64,000 bases of DNA from Bradyrhizobium sp. CCBAU 53340 (GTDB lineage: Bacteria; Pseudomonadota; Alphaproteobacteria; Rhizobiales; Xanthobacteraceae): the NCBI RefSeq assembly GCF_015291645.1, contig NZ_CP030055.1, positions 4,588,001-4,652,000 of the forward strand, read 5' to 3'. A model generated the notes under the pieces. It searched no databases. It worked only from the letters and a program-made list of their open reading frames with translations, and was not told where the DNA came from. This document shows positions 17,356 through 27,013 of this stretch, in pieces. Within the stretch, counting starts at the first letter, position 1; every line of letters starts with the position of its first letter. The position numbers and the translations under genes are program-made.

Positions 17356-19560
17356 ATGGACCGACTTCTCATGGACTCCGCGCAAACTGTTGAAACAAAA
17401 GAGAAAGATACGGAATCCGAGGGTCTGCCGGCGATCGCTTCGAGCCCCGAGCGGTTCATCAATCGCGAGCTGTCCTGGCTGCACTTCAATCGGCGCGTCC
17501 TGGAGGAATCGGTCAACCCGAGCCATCCCGCGTTGGAGCGGGTGCGATTCCTGTCGATTTCGGCAAATAACCTCGACGAGTTCTTCATGGTCCGCGTTGC
17601 CGGCATCAAGGCGCAAGTCCGCGAGGGCATTGCCGAACGCGCGCCCGACGGTCTGACCCCGTCCGAGCAGCTCGCACTGATCAACCGCACCGTCTCCCGG
17701 CTTGCCTCGGACCAGCAGGCGATCTGGCGCGACCTGCGCGGCACGCTCGCCGAGGTCGGCATCGTGCTGGTCGACGGCAAGGACGTCACCAAGGCGGAGC
17801 GGAGCTGGCTCGAGGACTATTTCCTCAACAACGTGTTCCCGCTGCTGACGCCGCTGGCCATCGACCCGGCCCACCCCTTCCCGTTCATCCCGAGCCTCGG
17901 CTTCACCATCGCGCTCCAGCTCACGCGCGAGGCCGACGGCAAGCCGATGAACGCGCTGATCCGCATGCCCGGTAAGATCGACCGCTTCATCCGCCTGCCG
18001 GCCGAGGGCAAGGTCCGCCTGATCTCGCTGGAGCAGGCCACCAGCCTGTTCATCAACCGCCTGTTCCCCGGCTACAGCCTTCACGGCCAGGGCGCCTTCC
18101 GCATCATCCGCGACTCCGAGCTCGAAATCGAGGAAGAGGCCGAAGACCTCGTCCGCCTGTTCGAGACCGCGCTGAAGCGCCGCCGCCGCGGATCGGTGAT
18201 TCGGCTCGAGATCGACGCCAAGATGCCGGAGGAGCTGCGCAGCTTCGTGCAACACGCGCTGTCGGCATCCGACGACGAGGTGTTCCTGGTCGACGGCGTG
18301 CTCGCCATGAACGAGCTGTCGCAGCTCACCCGCCTCGACCGGCCCGACCTCGAATTCACCCCTTACGTGCCGCGCCATCCCGAGCGCGTGCGCGAGCATG
18401 GCGGCGACATCTTTGCTGCGATCAGGCAGAAAGACCTGATCGTCCATCACCCTTACGAATCCTTCGACGTGGTGGTGCAGTTCCTGCAACAGGCCGCGCG
18501 CGACCCCGACGTCGTCGCGATCAAGCAGACGCTCTATCGCACCTCCAACAACTCGCCGATCGTGCGCGCTCTCGCCGAAGCTGCAGAAGCCGGCAAATCC
18601 GTCACCGCACTGATCGAGCTGAAGGCGCGCTTCGACGAAGAGGCCAACATCCGCTGGGCGCGCGACCTCGAACGCGCCGGCGTGCAGGTCGTCTACGGCT
18701 TCCTCGAGCTGAAGACCCACGCAAAGCTCTCGATGGTGGTGCGCCGCGAGGGCGGCAGCCTCACCACTTACGTCCATACCGGCACCGGCAACTATCACCC
18801 CGTGACCGCGCGCATCTATACGGACCTCTCCTACTTCACCTCGGAACCGACGATTGGCCGCGACGCCGCACGCGTGTTCAACTTCATCACGGGCTACGCC
18901 GCGCCGAGCGATCTGGAAAAGATGGCGGTGTCGCCGCTGACCTTGCGCAAGCGCATCATCGAGCACATCCAGGGCGAGACCGAGCACGCCCGTCACGGCA
19001 AGCCCGGCGCGGTCTGGATGAAGATGAATGCGCTTGTCGACCCCGACATCATCGACGCGCTGTACGAGGCCTCGCAAGCCGGCGTCCAGGTCGAGCTCGT
19101 GGTGCGCGGTATCTGCTGTCTCCGCCCCGGCATTCCCGGCCTGTCGGAGAACATCCGCGTCAAGTCGATCATCGGACGCTTCCTGGAACACGGCCGAATC
19201 TATTGCTTCGGCATGGGCCAGGGCCTGCCGAGCGCCAAAGCGGCTGTGTATATCTCGTCCGCCGATATGATGCCGCGCAACCTCGACCGCCGCGTCGAGG
19301 TACTGTGCCCGCTGCAAAATCCGACGGTGCATCAGCAGGTTCTCGAACAGATCATGGTCGCGAATCTGAAGGACAATGAGCAGAGCTGGCAATTGTTGCC
19401 GGACGGGTCTTCAACGCGTATGAAGGCCGCGAAGGGCGAGGAGCCCTTCAACGTCCACAACTACTTCATGACAAATCCGAGTCTGTCTGGCCGTGGAAAG
19501 TCGCTCAAGGAATCCTCGCCGCGGCGTCTCACGCGCCGAAACGAACGCCATCAGTCCTGA
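17356..19560 (+). CDS. ppk: Polyphosphate kinase (PPK1)
   Basis: Reversible transfer of the ATP gamma-phosphate to polyphosphate chains at the inner membrane. The 734 residues show the PPK1 N-domain beginning '[18 protein letters not shown]'. The autophosphorylated histidine lies in '[12 protein letters not shown]' and the second histidine in '[13 protein letters not shown]'. ATG 17356 follows GGGG by 8 bases; ATG 17371 is the alternative. ppx begins 15 bases downstream, so synthesis and breakdown are co-expressed. A near match to a sigma-EcfG promoter, GGAAC-N16-CGTC, lies at 17271-17295. Confidence 0.97.
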   Translation: MDRLLMDSAQTVETKEKDTESEGLPAIASSPERFINRELSWLHFNRRVLEESVNPSHPALERVRFLSISANNLDEFFMVRVAGIKAQVREGIAERAPDGLTPSEQLALINRTVSRLASDQQAIWRDLRGTLAEVGIVLVDGKDVTKAERSWLEDYFLNNVFPLLTPLAIDPAHPFPFIPSLGFTIALQLTREADGKPMNALIRMPGKIDRFIRLPAEGKVRLISLEQATSLFINRLFPGYSLHGQGAFRIIRDSELEIEEEAEDLVRLFETALKRRRRGSVIRLEIDAKMPEELRSFVQHALSASDDEVFLVDGVLAMNELSQLTRLDRPDLEFTPYVPRHPERVREHGGDIFAAIRQKDLIVHHPYESFDVVVQFLQQAARDPDVVAIKQTLYRTSNNSPIVRALAEAAEAGKSVTALIELKARFDEEANIRWARDLERAGVQVVYGFLELKTHAKLSMVVRREGGSLTTYVHTGTGNYHPVTARIYTDLSYFTSEPTIGRDAARVFNFITGYAAPSDLEKMAVSPLTLRKRIIEHIQGETEHARHGKPGAVWMKMNALVDPDIIDALYEASQAGVQVELVVRGICCLRPGIPGLSENIRVKSIIGRFLEHGRIYCFGMGQGLPSAKAAVYISSADMMPRNLDRRVEVLCPLQNPTVHQQVLEQIMVANLKDNEQSWQLLPDGSSTRMKAAKGEEPFNVHNYFMTNPSLSGRGKSLKESSPRRLTRRNERHQS

Positions 19561-19575
19561 CCGGAGATCTTTGCC

Positions 19576-21078
19576 GTGAAACGGCCGCGCAGGCGTGGCG
19601 CTAGCGTCGCGGTCATCGACATCGGCTCCAACTCGGTTCGTCTCGTGGTCTACGAGGCGCTGGCACGGAGCCTGATTCCGATCTTCAACGAGAAGACGCT
19701 GTGCGGCCTCGGGCGGGAGGTGCAGAGCACGGGTCTGCTCGCGCCTGACGCCGTCGACAAGGCGCTGACGTCGCTGAAGCGTTTTCGCGCGCTGTGCCGC
19801 GTGATGCAGGTCGGCCGCGTGTTCGCGATCGCGACCGCAGCCTGCCGCGATGCTTCCAACGGCCCCGACTTCATCGCGAAGGCCGAGCGCATCTGCGCCG
19901 TGAAGATCGAGATCCTGTCCGGACCGCGCGAAGCAAAACTCTCGGCGCTCGGCGTGATCTCCGGCATTCACCGTCCCGACGGCATCGTCGGTGATCTCGG
20001 CGGCGGCTCGCTCGAACTGATCGACGTACGCGGCAACAGCGTGCGCAGCGGCGTGACGCTGCCGCTCGGCGGCCTTGCGCTGCAGGACCTCGCCCACAAA
20101 TCGCTCAAGCGCGCCGACCGCATCGTGCGCGATGCGATCGACGAGGTCGACCTGCTCGCCGCCGGTCGCGGCCGCACCTTCTACGCCGTCGGCGGAACCT
20201 GGCGCGCGCTCGCGCGCATCCACATCATCCAGAGCGGCTACCCGCTCCAGGTGATGCACGGCTATTCCATACAAGCGGCCGAGGCGCTCGATTTTGCCCG
20301 CCGCCTGCGGCGGCTCGCCGCCGCCGACATGCTCGCCGACATCGAGGTCGTGGCCGATGCACGGCGCCCTCTCCTCACCTATGCTGCGCTCGTCCTGGAG
20401 CACATCATCCGGGTCGCAAAGCCGAAGACCATCGTGTTCTCGACCTTCGGCGTGCGCGAGGGCCTGCTGCACGAGAAGCTGCCGGAGTCCGAGCGCAACA
20501 AGGATGGACTGATCTGCGCCGCGGAAGAGCTGAACGAGCTGCTGTCGCGCTCGGCCAAGCACGCCCGCGAGCTGATCGCCTGGACCGACCGGCTGGCGCG
20601 CGTCGTGAAGCTGCGCGAGACCGAGGAGGATCGCCGCCTGCGCCACACCGCCTGCCTGCTGTCCGACATCGGCTGGCGCGTCCATCCTGACCATCGCGGC
20701 GAGCAGACGCTGAGCCTCGTGGTCAACGCCAATTTCGGCGCGATCGACCATCGCGAGCGCGCCTTCGTCGGACTGTCGGTGTTCTATCGCTATGCGGGCC
20801 TGAGCGAAGAGAACCAGCCACCGCTGACCATGCAGGAGCTGCTGACACCGACGCAGCTCGAGCGCGCCCGCCTCCTCGGCGCGGCATTTCGCGTCGCGCA
20901 TTTGATCTCGGCGGCGCGTCCTGGCGTGCTGCCCGCCACGCATTTCCGTAGCCGGGGCCGCAACCTGATGCTGGTGTTCGAGCACAGGCTCGGCGATCTC
21001 GTCGCCGACCGCGTCGGCAGCCGCTTCAAGCAGCTCGCCCGCCTGATCGGGCGGTCCGGTTCAATCGTGAGGCGCTGA
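19576..21078 (+). CDS. ppx: Exopolyphosphatase (Ppx/GppA family)
   Basis: Removes terminal phosphate from polyphosphate, or acts on pppGpp. The 500 residues have the ASKHA phosphate loops: 'VAVIDIGSNSVRLVVYE' at the N-terminus and 'GIVGDLGGGSLELIDV' at about residue 140. The C-terminal half is a helical HD-like domain ('RHTACLLSDIGWRVHPDHRG'). The GTG start at 19576 lies 10 bases after GGAG. It is co-directional with and close behind ppk. Ppx and GppA activities cannot be separated from sequence alone. Confidence 0.93.
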   Translation: MKRPRRRGASVAVIDIGSNSVRLVVYEALARSLIPIFNEKTLCGLGREVQSTGLLAPDAVDKALTSLKRFRALCRVMQVGRVFAIATAACRDASNGPDFIAKAERICAVKIEILSGPREAKLSALGVISGIHRPDGIVGDLGGGSLELIDVRGNSVRSGVTLPLGGLALQDLAHKSLKRADRIVRDAIDEVDLLAAGRGRTFYAVGGTWRALARIHIIQSGYPLQVMHGYSIQAAEALDFARRLRRLAAADMLADIEVVADARRPLLTYAALVLEHIIRVAKPKTIVFSTFGVREGLLHEKLPESERNKDGLICAAEELNELLSRSAKHARELIAWTDRLARVVKLRETEEDRRLRHTACLLSDIGWRVHPDHRGEQTLSLVVNANFGAIDHRERAFVGLSVFYRYAGLSEENQPPLTMQELLTPTQLERARLLGAAFRVAHLISAARPGVLPATHFRSRGRNLMLVFEHRLGDLVADRVGSRFKQLARLIGRSGSIVRR

Positions 21079-21097
21079 GCCGCGCAGCTGTCGCCGG

Positions 21098-21111
21098 TTG
21101 ATGCAAATCAA
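21098..21111. promoter_or_regulatory. Perfect FNR/FixK-type box before the RND pump operon
   Basis: TTGAT-GCAA-ATCAA, an exact match to the FNR/FixK consensus TTGAT-N4-ATCAA. It is extended by one more paired base on each side (GGTTGAT/ATCAACC). It is centred about 63 bases before the adaptor ATG. A site at -41.5 would put the transcript start near 21146 and leave a short leader. This points to low-oxygen activation; binding itself is inferred. Confidence 0.6.
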
Positions 21112-21132
21112 CCCGATCGTGTCATGCGGGAT

Positions 21133-21150
21133 TAACGTATCACTACGTTA
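21133..21150. promoter_or_regulatory. Second palindrome in the RND pump promoter region
   Basis: TAACGTA-TCAC-TACGTTA, perfect 7-base arms, between the FNR/FixK-type box and the adaptor start. It would overlap the -10 region or start site, the place for a repressor operator. No regulator gene is adjacent. Confidence 0.5.
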
Positions 21151-21167
21151 TCTCGGACCAGCCTGCG

Positions 21168-22301
21168 ATGCAGCTTCAACATGGGTTTCGCCTTCCGATC
21201 GGCGTTCGGAAACTGGCTGCCGGCGTCCTGTTCGCGTTCGTCTTTGGCTCTTCGCCCCCGGTGCTCGGAGCACAGGACGAAGTCAAGCTGAGCGAGCCGC
21301 AGGCGCGGAACCTCGGCGTGCGCGTCGTTCATCCGATCGCAAGCAAGACCGATCTGACGCTGCCCTACCCCGTCCAGATCGTGATTCCCACGCCGCAATT
21401 GTGGGTCGTCAGCGCCCCCGTAGCCGGTATGGTCGCCAGCCTCTCGGTCGGCCGGGGCGATCGCATTTCGGTCGGCCAGCCGCTGGTCACCCTGGAAAGT
21501 CCAAGCTTCGTCTCCCAGCAGCGCGACTACCTGCACGCGATGGCCCAGGAGCTGCTCGCAACCCAGCAGCTCAAGCGCAACATGGATCTGTTCGAGGGCA
21601 AGGCCGTGCCACAACGCGTGCTGGAGGCGAGCCAGGCCGAGGCGCGCCAGGCGACGCTCGTCGCCGCCGAACGCCGGCAGATGCTGCGTCTGAGCGGAAT
21701 GTCCGACGAGGCAATTTCGCGCCTCGGCCAGGAAGCGGCAATCAGCGCCACACTCACTGTGAACGCGCCGCAGAGCGCATCCGTGGTCGACGTCGTGATA
21801 TCGCCGGGGCAGCGGCTCGAACAATCCGCGCCGCTCGTCAAGCTGGCGCGGCTGTCGCCGCTATGGGCCGAAATCGCAGTTCCCGCCGCAAACATTCGCG
21901 CGATCCGCGTCGGTGCGAAGGTCGAAATCGAGGGCTATTCCACGCCCGGCAAGGTCGTACTGGTTTCCGAGACAACAGATCCCGCGACCCAGACCATCCT
22001 GGTCCGCGCGGAAGTTGCCAACGACGGCGAACTGCATCCCGGCCAGACGGCCGCGGCGCGCATCGGCTTCCTCTCCGCCGGCGAAAGCGCCTGGGAGATT
22101 CCCTATGCGGGGCTGACCAGGCGGGGCGAGCAGACGTCGGTATTCGTCGCCTTCGACGGCGGTTTTCGGCTCGTTCCGGTCACGCTCCTGGCCGAAGACC
22201 AGGACCATGTGGTCATAACCGGGCCGATTACCGATCGTGACGAGATCGCGGTCGGCGGCATCTCGGCGCTTCGCGGCATTCTCTCGGGACTTGGCCAATA
22301 A
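21168..22301 (+). CDS. RND efflux periplasmic adaptor (CusB/CzcB-like membrane fusion protein)
   Basis: This 377-residue protein begins with a signal sequence ('KLAAGVLFAFVFGSSPPVLG'). The lipoyl/barrel-sandwich halves come next ('VSAPVAGMVASLSVGRGDRI' and 'VNAPQSASVVDVVISPGQRL'). A helical hairpin separates them at about 118-185 and a beta-barrel follows from about 225. It links an inner-membrane RND pump to an outer-membrane channel. I see no metal-binding Met/His-rich N-terminus of the CusB kind. The pump gene starts directly at the next base, so the two are translated together. Confidence 0.9.
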   Translation: MQLQHGFRLPIGVRKLAAGVLFAFVFGSSPPVLGAQDEVKLSEPQARNLGVRVVHPIASKTDLTLPYPVQIVIPTPQLWVVSAPVAGMVASLSVGRGDRISVGQPLVTLESPSFVSQQRDYLHAMAQELLATQQLKRNMDLFEGKAVPQRVLEASQAEARQATLVAAERRQMLRLSGMSDEAISRLGQEAAISATLTVNAPQSASVVDVVISPGQRLEQSAPLVKLARLSPLWAEIAVPAANIRAIRVGAKVEIEGYSTPGKVVLVSETTDPATQTILVRAEVANDGELHPGQTAAARIGFLSAGESAWEIPYAGLTRRGEQTSVFVAFDGGFRLVPVTLLAEDQDHVVITGPITDRDEIAVGGISALRGILSGLGQ

Positions 22302-25300
22302 ATGCTCCGGCACCTGGTCGCATTCGCGCTTTCACAGCGGCTGTTCGTCGTACTGAGCGTCTTGCTGTTGATCGGCGCCGGTGCTGTCCTCCTGCCTAGC
22401 CTGCCGATCGACGCGTTTCCCGACGTCTCGCCGGTTCAGGTGAAGATCATCATGAAGGCACCGGGCCTCACTCCCGAAGAGGTCGAGCAGCGGATCACGG
22501 TGCCGGTCGAGCTTGAGCTGCTCGGGCTGCCGAACAAGAAGATCCTGCGTTCAACCACGAAATATGCGCTCGCCGACATCACCGTCGATTTCGAAGACGG
22601 TACCGACATCTACTGGGCGCGAAATCAGGTTTCCGAACGACTGTCGAACATCTCACGTGATTTTCCCGACGGGGTAAGCGGCGGTCTTGCGCCGATCACG
22701 AGCCCCTTGGGCGAAATGTTCATGTTCACGATCGACAGTGCCGAGCTTTCGCTCGCCGAGCGTCGAACCCTGCTCGATTGGGTAATCCGTCCGGCCCTGC
22801 GTACGGTGCCGGGCGTTGCAGACGTCAACGCGCTCGGCGGCTACGTGCGTGCCTTCGAGATTGTTCCGCGCAACGACGCGCTCACCGCTCGCGGCATTTC
22901 CTACGAGCTGTTTCGCCGTGCGATCGAAGCAAACAGCCGCAACGATGGCGCCGGACGGGTGAATCAGGGCGAGGACAGCGCCCTGGTACGGATCGAAGGC
23001 AGCATCCGTTCGATCGAGGACATCAAAGCCATCGTGGTGGACGTGCGCGAGGGGGTACCGATCTTCGTCAACGACGTCGCGAGCGTCAAAGTCGGGACGC
23101 TGACACGCTATGGTGCGGTCACGTCGAACGGGCGCGGCGAAACCGTCGAGGGGCTCGTGCTCGGCCTGCGCGGCGCCAACGCGGGACAACTCGTCCGCGA
23201 TGTGCGTGCCCGCCTCGCGGAACTGCAGCCCTCGCTGCCGAAAAGCGTTTCGATCAACGTATTCTATGACCGCAGCCGCCTGGTCGATCGCGCCGTGGGG
23301 ACCGTCGTGCGAGCACTCGGCGAGGCCACCGCCCTCGTCATCGTTCTTCTGTTGCTCTTCCTCGGCAACTGGCGAGCCTCGCTGGTGATCGCCCTCAGCC
23401 TGCCGCTGGCCATCGTCATTGCGTTGATCATCATGCGGGTGGTGGGAATGTCGGCCAACCTGATGAGCCTCGGCGGACTTGCGATCGCGATCGGCATGCT
23501 GATCGATGCGCTGGTCGTCGTGGTCGAGAACATCGTCGGCAACCTCGGTCACCACGATCCCGGCAAAGCTATTCCCCTGATCCATCTGGTGTACCGCTCG
23601 GTCTGCGAGGTCCTGGAGCCAGTGGCCTCGGGCGTCCTCATCATCATCATCGTGTTTGTGCCGCTGCTGACGCTGCAGGGCCTTGAGGGGAAGCTGTTCA
23701 TCCCTGTCGCGCTCGCGATCATCTTCGCCCTCGCAGGCTCACTGCTGCTTGCGCTCACCGTGATCCCGGTCGCGACGTCCTTCCTGCTCAAATCTGCCTC
23801 ACATCGGGATCCTCTGGTGGTTCGCGCGGCCCAGCGCGTTTACGCACCGGCATTGAACTGGGCCTTGAGCAACGAACGCAAGGTGATGGCCGCGGCGCTG
23901 ATCGGCCTCGTCGCCGCGGGCTTTGCCTATACGAAGCTCGGCAAGACGTTCATGCCGACAATGGACGAAGGCGACGTTATCGTCAGCGTGGAGACGCTTC
24001 CCTCCGTCAACCTCGACGAATCGCTAGCCATGAACGGGAGGCTGCAGACTGCGCTCCTTGCCGTGCCCGACATTGCCGGCATCGTCGCGCGGACCGGCTC
24101 CGACGAGCTCGGCCTCGACCCCATGGGCCCCAACCAGACCGACACGTTCCTCGTGCTGAAATCGGCGGCCCAGCGGCAGACCGAGGATCGCGAAGCCCTG
24201 CTGCAGAAGCTGCGTGAGGTTCTCTCCGGCTTTCCCGGTATCTCGCTCAGCTTCACCCAACCCATCGACATGCGTGTGCAGGAGATGATCAGCGGTGTGC
24301 GCGGCGACGTGGCGGTGAAGATCTTCGGCCCCGATATCTCCAAGCTGAACGAAATCGCGGCAAAGCTGTCGGCCATTCTATCCGGCATTGACGGTGCCGA
24401 GGACGTCTACACCACGCTGAACGAAGGCGCTCAATATTACACGGTTTCCGTCAATCGAATGGAGGCCGGGCGTCTCGGCCTGACCGTGGACGCCATCGCC
24501 AATTCGCTCCGCACCCAGATCGAAGGCCGAACGATCGGGACCGCGCTGGAGGAAGGACGCCGCACTCCCATTCTGGTCCGCGGCAGCAACACGACCCGGG
24601 AGGCGCCGACGCTGCTGGCAAGCCTTCCGCTGACGCTCGCGTCAGGGCAGCACGTGGCGCTGTCGCAAGTCGCGCGCATTCAACGCGTCGACGGCCCGGT
24701 CAAGATCGACCGCGAAGACGGCGCCCGCATGAGTGTCGTTCGAGCCAACGTCCGGGGCCGCGACATGGTCGGCTTCGTCGAAGCGGCCCGCCAGAAAGTC
24801 GGCACGGAACTCCAGCTCCCCGAAGGCTATCGGCTCACATGGGGCGGGCAGTTCGAGAACCAGCAACGTGCCTCCGCACGCCTGTCGGTCGTCGTCCCCG
24901 TGGCGATCGGTCTGATTTTCGTGCTGCTCTTCACGGCGTTTGGTGCCATCCGGCAGGCCCTGCTCGTGCTCGTGAACATTCCTTTCGCCCTGATCGGCGG
25001 CGTCTTCGCACTGGTCTTGACGGGTGAGTACCTGTCGGTGCCGGCTTCGGTCGGATTCATCGCGCTGCTCGGTATTGCCGTTCTCAACGGCGTCGTTCTG
25101 GTTTCCTACTTCAATCAGCTGCGCGCGCACGGCCTGAGCGAGCATCGCATCGTCGTCGAAGGCGCCATGCGCAGGCTTCGGCCCGTGCTGATGACCGCGA
25201 GCATTACGGCACTAGGTCTGATTCCGCTGCTGTTCGCCTCGGGTCCCGGATCCGAAGTCCAGCGACCGCTTGCCGTCGTCGTGATCGGGGGGCTGCTGTC

Positions 25301-25376
25301 CTCTACCCTGCTGACCCTGATCCTCCTGCCGATCCTGTATCGCCGCTACGGCGGATCACCGAAGGTGGCCAAATGA
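22302..25376 (+). CDS. Heavy-metal RND efflux permease (CzcA/CusA family)
   Basis: This 1024-residue proton-driven pump has two repeats of six helices with large periplasmic loops. The fourth helix reads 'SLGGLAIAIGMLIDALVVVV' followed by ENI, with proton-path acidic residues D402 and E409. CzcA pumps for Zn/Co/Cd have LDFG in place of 'LAIAIG', so this resembles the CusA (Cu/Ag) form. However 'PIDMRVQEMISGVRGDVAVK' in the periplasmic domain is more Czc-like. The metal is therefore open. No outer-membrane channel gene follows; a DUF3240 gene overlaps its stop by four bases. Confidence 0.92.
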   Translation: MLRHLVAFALSQRLFVVLSVLLLIGAGAVLLPSLPIDAFPDVSPVQVKIIMKAPGLTPEEVEQRITVPVELELLGLPNKKILRSTTKYALADITVDFEDGTDIYWARNQVSERLSNISRDFPDGVSGGLAPITSPLGEMFMFTIDSAELSLAERRTLLDWVIRPALRTVPGVADVNALGGYVRAFEIVPRNDALTARGISYELFRRAIEANSRNDGAGRVNQGEDSALVRIEGSIRSIEDIKAIVVDVREGVPIFVNDVASVKVGTLTRYGAVTSNGRGETVEGLVLGLRGANAGQLVRDVRARLAELQPSLPKSVSINVFYDRSRLVDRAVGTVVRALGEATALVIVLLLLFLGNWRASLVIALSLPLAIVIALIIMRVVGMSANLMSLGGLAIAIGMLIDALVVVVENIVGNLGHHDPGKAIPLIHLVYRSVCEVLEPVASGVLIIIIVFVPLLTLQGLEGKLFIPVALAIIFALAGSLLLALTVIPVATSFLLKSASHRDPLVVRAAQRVYAPALNWALSNERKVMAAALIGLVAAGFAYTKLGKTFMPTMDEGDVIVSVETLPSVNLDESLAMNGRLQTALLAVPDIAGIVARTGSDELGLDPMGPNQTDTFLVLKSAAQRQTEDREALLQKLREVLSGFPGISLSFTQPIDMRVQEMISGVRGDVAVKIFGPDISKLNEIAAKLSAILSGIDGAEDVYTTLNEGAQYYTVSVNRMEAGRLGLTVDAIANSLRTQIEGRTIGTALEEGRRTPILVRGSNTTREAPTLLASLPLTLASGQHVALSQVARIQRVDGPVKIDREDGARMSVVRANVRGRDMVGFVEAARQKVGTELQLPEGYRLTWGGQFENQQRASARLSVVVPVAIGLIFVLLFTAFGAIRQALLVLVNIPFALIGGVFALVLTGEYLSVPASVGFIALLGIAVLNGVVLVSYFNQLRAHGLSEHRIVVEGAMRRLRPVLMTASITALGLIPLLFASGPGSEVQRPLAVVVIGGLLSSTLLTLILLPILYRRYGGSPKVAK

Positions 25377-25684
25377 CCGAGCAACCGGTCTGCCTCACGC
25401 TTATTGTGCCGCGCCAGCTCCGCGACGAGGTGTTCGACCATCTCACCGAACAGGCCGATCTGATTTCGGGATTCTCGGCATCTGACGGCACCGGTCACGG
25501 CGCCGAAGTCCGGCTGCAAACGCCCGCCGAACGCGTGAAGGGTCACGCCGACCAGGCCATCGTCCAGATTGTCCTGGCAAAAAGCGACGCCAGCCGCCTG
25601 CTCGATGGCCTGCGGGCTTCATTCGCCGGAACCAGACTCGTGTTTTGGGTGATGCCCGTAACGGAATTCGGCAGGATCGATTGA
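25373..25684 (+). CDS. DUF3240-type small protein linked to metal RND pumps
   Basis: This 103-residue cytoplasmic protein has a ferredoxin-like, PII-like pattern: 'CLTLIVPRQLRDEVFDHL', then 'VRLQTPAERVKGHADQAIVQ', then 'LDGLRASFAGTRLVFWVMPV'. DUF3240 members commonly follow Cus/Czc-type permease genes, and this one overlaps the permease stop by ATGA. Its function is unknown; regulation of the pump or metal sensing is a guess. Confidence 0.75.
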   Translation: MTEQPVCLTLIVPRQLRDEVFDHLTEQADLISGFSASDGTGHGAEVRLQTPAERVKGHADQAIVQIVLAKSDASRLLDGLRASFAGTRLVFWVMPVTEFGRID

Positions 25685-25689
25685 CCAGC

Positions 25690-26550
25690 CTATTCAGCCG
25701 ACGCCTTTGCGTGCTGCTCGGAGGCATCTAGCGCTGCGGCCTGCAGGCTGCGCCGGCGCCAGATCGCGCCGACCAGCAACACGACGACGACACCGAGCGC
25801 GGCGCAGAGATATTCGCCGCCCGCACCTCCGTGGCCGAATTGAACCGGGATGCGCAAGCCCGCAAGCATCTTGTCGAGCGAGGTGCCCAGCGTGCCCTCG
25901 GACAACGAATGCAGCGTCGGCGCCACGCCAGGATCGGTCGCGATTACCTCACCCGCAATCCAGCCGAGCAACGCTGCACCAGCCCAGACCAGGATCGGCA
26001 GCTTCGAGAGCAGCGCCATGATCAGCGCCGCGCCGGCGACGATCAAGGGCACGCTGATCGCAAGGCCAAGGACCAGCAGCGGTACGCTGCCATTGGCGGC
26101 AGCGGCAACCGCGATGACGTTGTCCAGACTCATGATGATGTCGGCGACGACGACGATCTGCACCGCCTGCCAGAGATGCGAGGCCGACGCGACGTCGCCC
26201 TCGTCCTCGTTTTCCGGCACGAGCAACTTGGCCGCGATCACGATCAGTGCGAGACCGCCGACCAGCTTCAGATATGGCAGCGCCATCAGACTTGCGACGA
26301 CGCCGGTGAAGATGATGCGCAGCAGCACGGCTGCGCCGGCGCCGAGCACCATGCCCCATAGCCTGTGCCGCGGCGAGAGGCCGCGGCAGGCGAGCGCAAT
26401 CACCAGCGCGTTGTCGCCGGACAAAAGGATGTTGATCCAGATGATCTTGCCGACCGCAATCCAGAAGGTCGGTTCGGCCATCTCATTGCGGAACTGGGTG
26501 AAGAATGCCCCGATCGTGGAGGGATCGAAGATCTGCCAGAGCCAGTTCAC
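25690..26550 (-). CDS. TerC-family integral membrane protein
   Basis: This 286-residue protein has seven or more hydrophobic spans and the TerC motifs 'ILLSGDNALVIALA' and 'IIMSLDNVIAVAAAANG', whose aspartate/asparagine pairs lie in the membrane. TerC/Alx proteins are linked to manganese export and tellurite resistance. The start is GTG at 26550. A basic-acidic tail ends at 25690. It converges on the RND pump operon with only 5 bases between. No manganese riboswitch is visible before it. Confidence 0.85.
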   Translation of the reverse strand: MNWLWQIFDPSTIGAFFTQFRNEMAEPTFWIAVGKIIWINILLSGDNALVIALACRGLSPRHRLWGMVLGAGAAVLLRIIFTGVVASLMALPYLKLVGGLALIVIAAKLLVPENEDEGDVASASHLWQAVQIVVVADIIMSLDNVIAVAAAANGSVPLLVLGLAISVPLIVAGAALIMALLSKLPILVWAGAALLGWIAGEVIATDPGVAPTLHSLSEGTLGTSLDKMLAGLRIPVQFGHGGAGGEYLCAALGVVVVLLVGAIWRRRSLQAAALDASEQHAKASAE

Positions 26551-26590
26551 AATAAGTCCTTTCGCCCCGTCGACTGAGCGTGTCGGCTTT

Positions 26591-27013
26591 TTAGCCGACG
26601 ATCTCGTTGCCCGAGAAGAACTGCGCGATCTCGATCGCGGCGGTCTCCGGAGCGTCCGAGCCGTGGGCCGAGTTCTCGCCGATCGACTTGGCGTAGAGCT
26701 TGCGGATGGTGCCCTCGGCCGCCTTCGACGGATCGGTGGCGCCCATCGCGTCGCGATACTTGGCGACGGCGTTCTCGCCTTCCAGCACCTGGACGACGAC
26801 CGGGCCGGAGGTCATGAACTCGACGAGCTCGCCGAAGAACGGGCGGGCCTTGTGGACGGCGTAGAAGGTCTCGGCCTGTTCCTTGGTCATGCGGATACGC
26901 TTCTGCGCGACGATGCGCAGGCCCGCCTTCTCGATCACGGCGTTCACGGCGCCGGTCAGGTTACGCGCGGTCGCGTCGGGCTTGATGATCGAGAAAGTGC
27001 GTTCGATGGCCAT
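26591..27013 (-). CDS. ndk: Nucleoside diphosphate kinase
   Basis: Balances NTP and dNTP pools by phosphate transfer through a histidine. At 140 residues it has the family's usual length. It begins '[19 protein letters not shown]'. The usual active-site region NxxHGSD appears as '[20 protein letters not shown]', with the catalytic histidine in AHGSD. A good ribosome-binding site precedes the ATG at 27013. Single gene upstream of terC on the minus strand. Confidence 0.97.
   Translation of the reverse strand: MAIERTFSIIKPDATARNLTGAVNAVIEKAGLRIVAQKRIRMTKEQAETFYAVHKARPFFGELVEFMTSGPVVVQVLEGENAVAKYRDAMGATDPSKAAEGTIRKLYAKSIGENSAHGSDAPETAAIEIAQFFSGNEIVG

Noticed and set aside
17302..19392. 696-codon minus-strand frame opposite ppk
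   Set aside because: Composition of a shadow frame, no ribosome-binding site, and ppk on the other strand is certain.
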